From Bacteroidota bacterium (GTDB taxonomy: Bacteria > Bacteroidota > Bacteroidia > Chitinophagales > Chitinophagaceae): 15,819 bases of DNA. The stretch lies in assembly GCA_023391315.1 (NCBI GenBank), contig JAEWBD010000403.1, forward strand, positions 1 through 15,819, in the 5' to 3' direction. Position numbers and translations under genes: made by a program. This document shows positions 14,061 through 15,819 of this stretch, piece by piece. Numbering within the stretch: the stretch's first letter is position 1; each line of letters begins with the position of its first letter. A model generated the notes under the pieces. That model was not told the DNA's origin. It made no database searches and saw only the letters and a list, made by a program, of their open reading frames with translations.

Positions 14061-15818
14061 TTAACTGCAACCTAAGCTATTACCACAGTTTAAGCATTTA
14101 TAGCAGGTGCCGCTTCTTACCGTAATATGCCCACAAACATTGCAGGAAGGCGCATCGCTCTGCATATTTTTGGCGGCAGCATTAGCGGCATCCATTGAAG
14201 TTGCTGCATGTATGCCCGCCGTGGTTTTCTGTGCCTTATGCATATGTACAGAAGGTGCTGCGGTCACTGACTTTACGTGCAGGTTGCTCAAGGATGGTTT
14301 GCCAATAATTTCTGCATCCTCCTCATCACCAAGATTGGTTAGTTCAGGCCTGTCCAATACGTGTACGAGATCCGTTCTGTCAAGATATTCATACGCCAGG
14401 CACCTGAACACGAAGTCAACCAGCGAAGTGGTGGTTTTAATATTCGGATGGTCTACCATGCCCGCAGGTTCAAATTTGGTAAATACAAATTTTTCAACAA
14501 ACTCATCTAATGGAACGCCATACTGCAAACCAACAGAAACGGCAATGGCGAAGCAGTTCATGAGGCTGCGTAATGTGGAGCCTTCTTTGGCAAGGTCAAT
14601 AAATATTTCACCTAATGTACCATCATTATATTCGCCGGTGCGCAGGAATAATACCTGGCCATTTATTTTGGCTTTTTGTGTAAAGCCGCGGCGTTTTGCC
14701 GGTAAGGTCTTTCTTTCCACAATTTTAGATAATTGTCTTTTTAAAGAAGTATCCTCACTGGCCTGCATGCGCTTATGCACTTCTTCCAACAGTTCTTCAG
14801 CGCTTAAGGCAGAAAGGTCAACCAGTTTGGCGCCTGAATTTACTTCTTCAATAACAGGCGCACTTTCACCAGGCTTTCCGTCTTCCTGGCTTTCAGATTT
14901 CTTCTTTTTATCAGATTTATTGCTGAGGGGTTGAGAAAGTTTAGAGCCATCACGGTACAAAGCACAGGCTTTCAGGCCCAATTTCCAGCTTAACATATAA
15001 GAATCTGCAATTTCTTCAACCGTTGCTTCGTGCGGTAAATTGATGGTTTTAGAAATAGCGCCGCTTAAGAAAGGCTGGCAGGCGGCCATCATTCTTATAT
15101 GACCATGAGCATGAATATAACGTTCGCCTTTTTTGCCACACCTATTAGCACAATCAAAAACAGGAAGATGTTCGGATTTTAAGAAAGGAGCGCCTTCCAC
15201 GGTCATCGTCCCGCATACATAATTGTTGGCAGCTTCAACCTGTTCTTCTGTAAAACCAAGTGCATCCAGCAGGTCAAAATTCCAGCCGTTGTATTGTTCA
15301 GCTGTAAAACCAAGCCTTTCGAGGCAGGTTTCGCCTAAAATAAATTTATTGAAGAGAAAGCCTATTTCAAATGCTGAAGTAGCAGCATTGTTTAGTTTTT
15401 GTATTTCTTCTGCGAGGAAACCTTTTTCACTTAAAGTTTGGGGATTGATAAAAGGAGCGCCTTCAAAGCTGGCCGCACCTACGGCATATTTTACAATGGC
15501 GTCAATTTCCTTTGATGTATAACCGAGGTTTTTTAAAGCCTGCGGTACGCTCTGGTTAATGATTTTGAAATAACCGCCCCCGGCAAGCTTTTTAAATTTC
15601 ACCAGGGCAAAATCAGGTTCAACGCCGGTTGTATCGCAATCCATTACCAGCCCAATCGTGCCTGTTGGCGCAATTACGGTTGTTTGGGCATTGCGGTAGC
15701 CATGTTTTTCGCCAAGCTCAACAGCATCATCCCAGGCTTTGCAGGCAGCGGATAATAAATAATCGGGGCAATATTTTGCATTAATGCCTACTGGCTGAAG
15801 GCTCAATCCTTCATAAGC
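14061..15818 (-). CDS. nrdJ: Adenosylcobalamin-dependent (class II) ribonucleoside-diphosphate reductase, C-terminal part
   Basis: The last 585 residues of a vitamin B12-dependent ribonucleotide reductase are present; the frame runs off the window end, so the N-terminus is missing. The enzyme makes deoxyribonucleotides using an adenosylcobalamin-derived radical and needs no oxygen. The fragment contains the barrel segment APTGTIGL (about 50-57) followed by DCDTTGVEPDFALVKFKKL. A second part with SWKLGLKACALYRDGSKLSQP (near 277-297) leads into a lysine- and glutamate-rich linker. A TSCPD domain follows (about 379-475; LRTGEYNDGTLGEIFIDLAKEG split around 392-412, then FEPAGMVDHPNIK). The extreme C-terminus has CNVCGH, then CYKCLNCGNSLGC, a cysteine-rich tail thought to relay electrons or bind zinc. 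A terminator follows. This architecture is usual for Bacteroidota nrdJ. Confidence 0.95.
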   Translation of the reverse strand, partial: AYEGLSLQPVGINAKYCPDYLLSAACKAWDDAVELGEKHGYRNAQTTVIAPTGTIGLVMDCDTTGVEPDFALVKFKKLAGGGYFKIINQSVPQALKNLGYTSKEIDAIVKYAVGAASFEGAPFINPQTLSEKGFLAEEIQKLNNAATSAFEIGFLFNKFILGETCLERLGFTAEQYNGWNFDLLDALGFTEEQVEAANNYVCGTMTVEGAPFLKSEHLPVFDCANRCGKKGERYIHAHGHIRMMAACQPFLSGAISKTINLPHEATVEEIADSYMLSWKLGLKACALYRDGSKLSQPLSNKSDKKKKSESQEDGKPGESAPVIEEVNSGAKLVDLSALSAEELLEEVHKRMQASEDTSLKRQLSKIVERKTLPAKRRGFTQKAKINGQVLFLRTGEYNDGTLGEIFIDLAKEGSTLRSLMNCFAIAVSVGLQYGVPLDEFVEKFVFTKFEPAGMVDHPNIKTTTSLVDFVFRCLAYEYLDRTDLVHVLDRPELTNLGDEEDAEIIGKPSLSNLHVKSVTAAPSVHMHKAQKTTAGIHAATSMDAANAAAKNMQSDAPSCNVCGHITVRSGTCYKCLNCGNSLGCS

Positions 15819-15819
15819 A

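Noticed and set aside
14107..14934. 275-codon open frame on the + strand
   Set aside because: It lies entirely antisense to nrdJ, whose protein sequence is clearly that of a known enzyme. The + strand translation is serine/leucine-rich without any domain, as expected from a shadow of a strongly coding strand.

Overview
The window looks like ordinary chromosome from a member of the Bacteroidota, most likely of Chitinophagaceae type. This is an inference from gene content: a GldJ-type gliding/type IX secretion lipoprotein, a type IX (T9SS) C-terminal sorting domain on a secreted protein, a class II (B12-dependent) ribonucleotide reductase, a TPR-containing histidine kinase, moderately AT-rich DNA, no obvious Shine-Dalgarno sequences, and TAnnTTTG-like promoter elements close to start codons. 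I see no tRNA, rRNA, CRISPR array, insertion sequence or phage gene.

Layout. Positions 1-2896 (+ strand) hold the 3' end of an FGGY sugar kinase (probable gluconokinase), a diamine-acetyltransferase-like GNAT protein, a clear terminator, then tyrS coupled by a stop/start overlap to an alpha/beta hydrolase. After a 155-bp gap comes gldJ (3052-4617, +), which ends at a bidirectional terminator. From there every gene is on the - strand. A TonB-dependent outer-membrane receptor (4692 to about 6845) lies downstream of pdhB (pyruvate dehydrogenase E1 beta, 6920-7906), with pdhB's terminator between them. Next are an orphan lipoprotein (8068-9222) and a large secreted protein with tail-fibre-like repeats, a peptidase S74 chaperone domain and a T9SS sorting tail (9320-10969). 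A two-component operon follows, with a TPR/HisKA_2 histidine kinase (11852-13783) and its LuxR-type response regulator (11226-11849). The window ends inside nrdJ (14061-15818, 5' end missing).

How the genes relate. Most are independent housekeeping or envelope genes. The clearest functional link is that GldJ belongs to the gliding/T9SS machinery while the S74 protein carries a T9SS signal, so it is a predicted cargo of that pathway. The histidine kinase and response regulator are almost certainly partners. They lie directly upstream of, and in the same direction as, the S74 protein and the lipoprotein, so regulation of those two genes by this pair is possible but unproven.

Items most worth a second look: degenerate 21-bp-period repeats in opposite orientation on either side of the S74 gene; the S74 + T9SS domain combination paired with an orphan lipoprotein; a TonB-receptor reading frame whose longest start lies inside the preceding gene's terminator hairpin; and a short hydrophobic reading frame at 13810-13956 followed by a hairpin with a T-run on the + strand. 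I found no convincing large, undescribed system.
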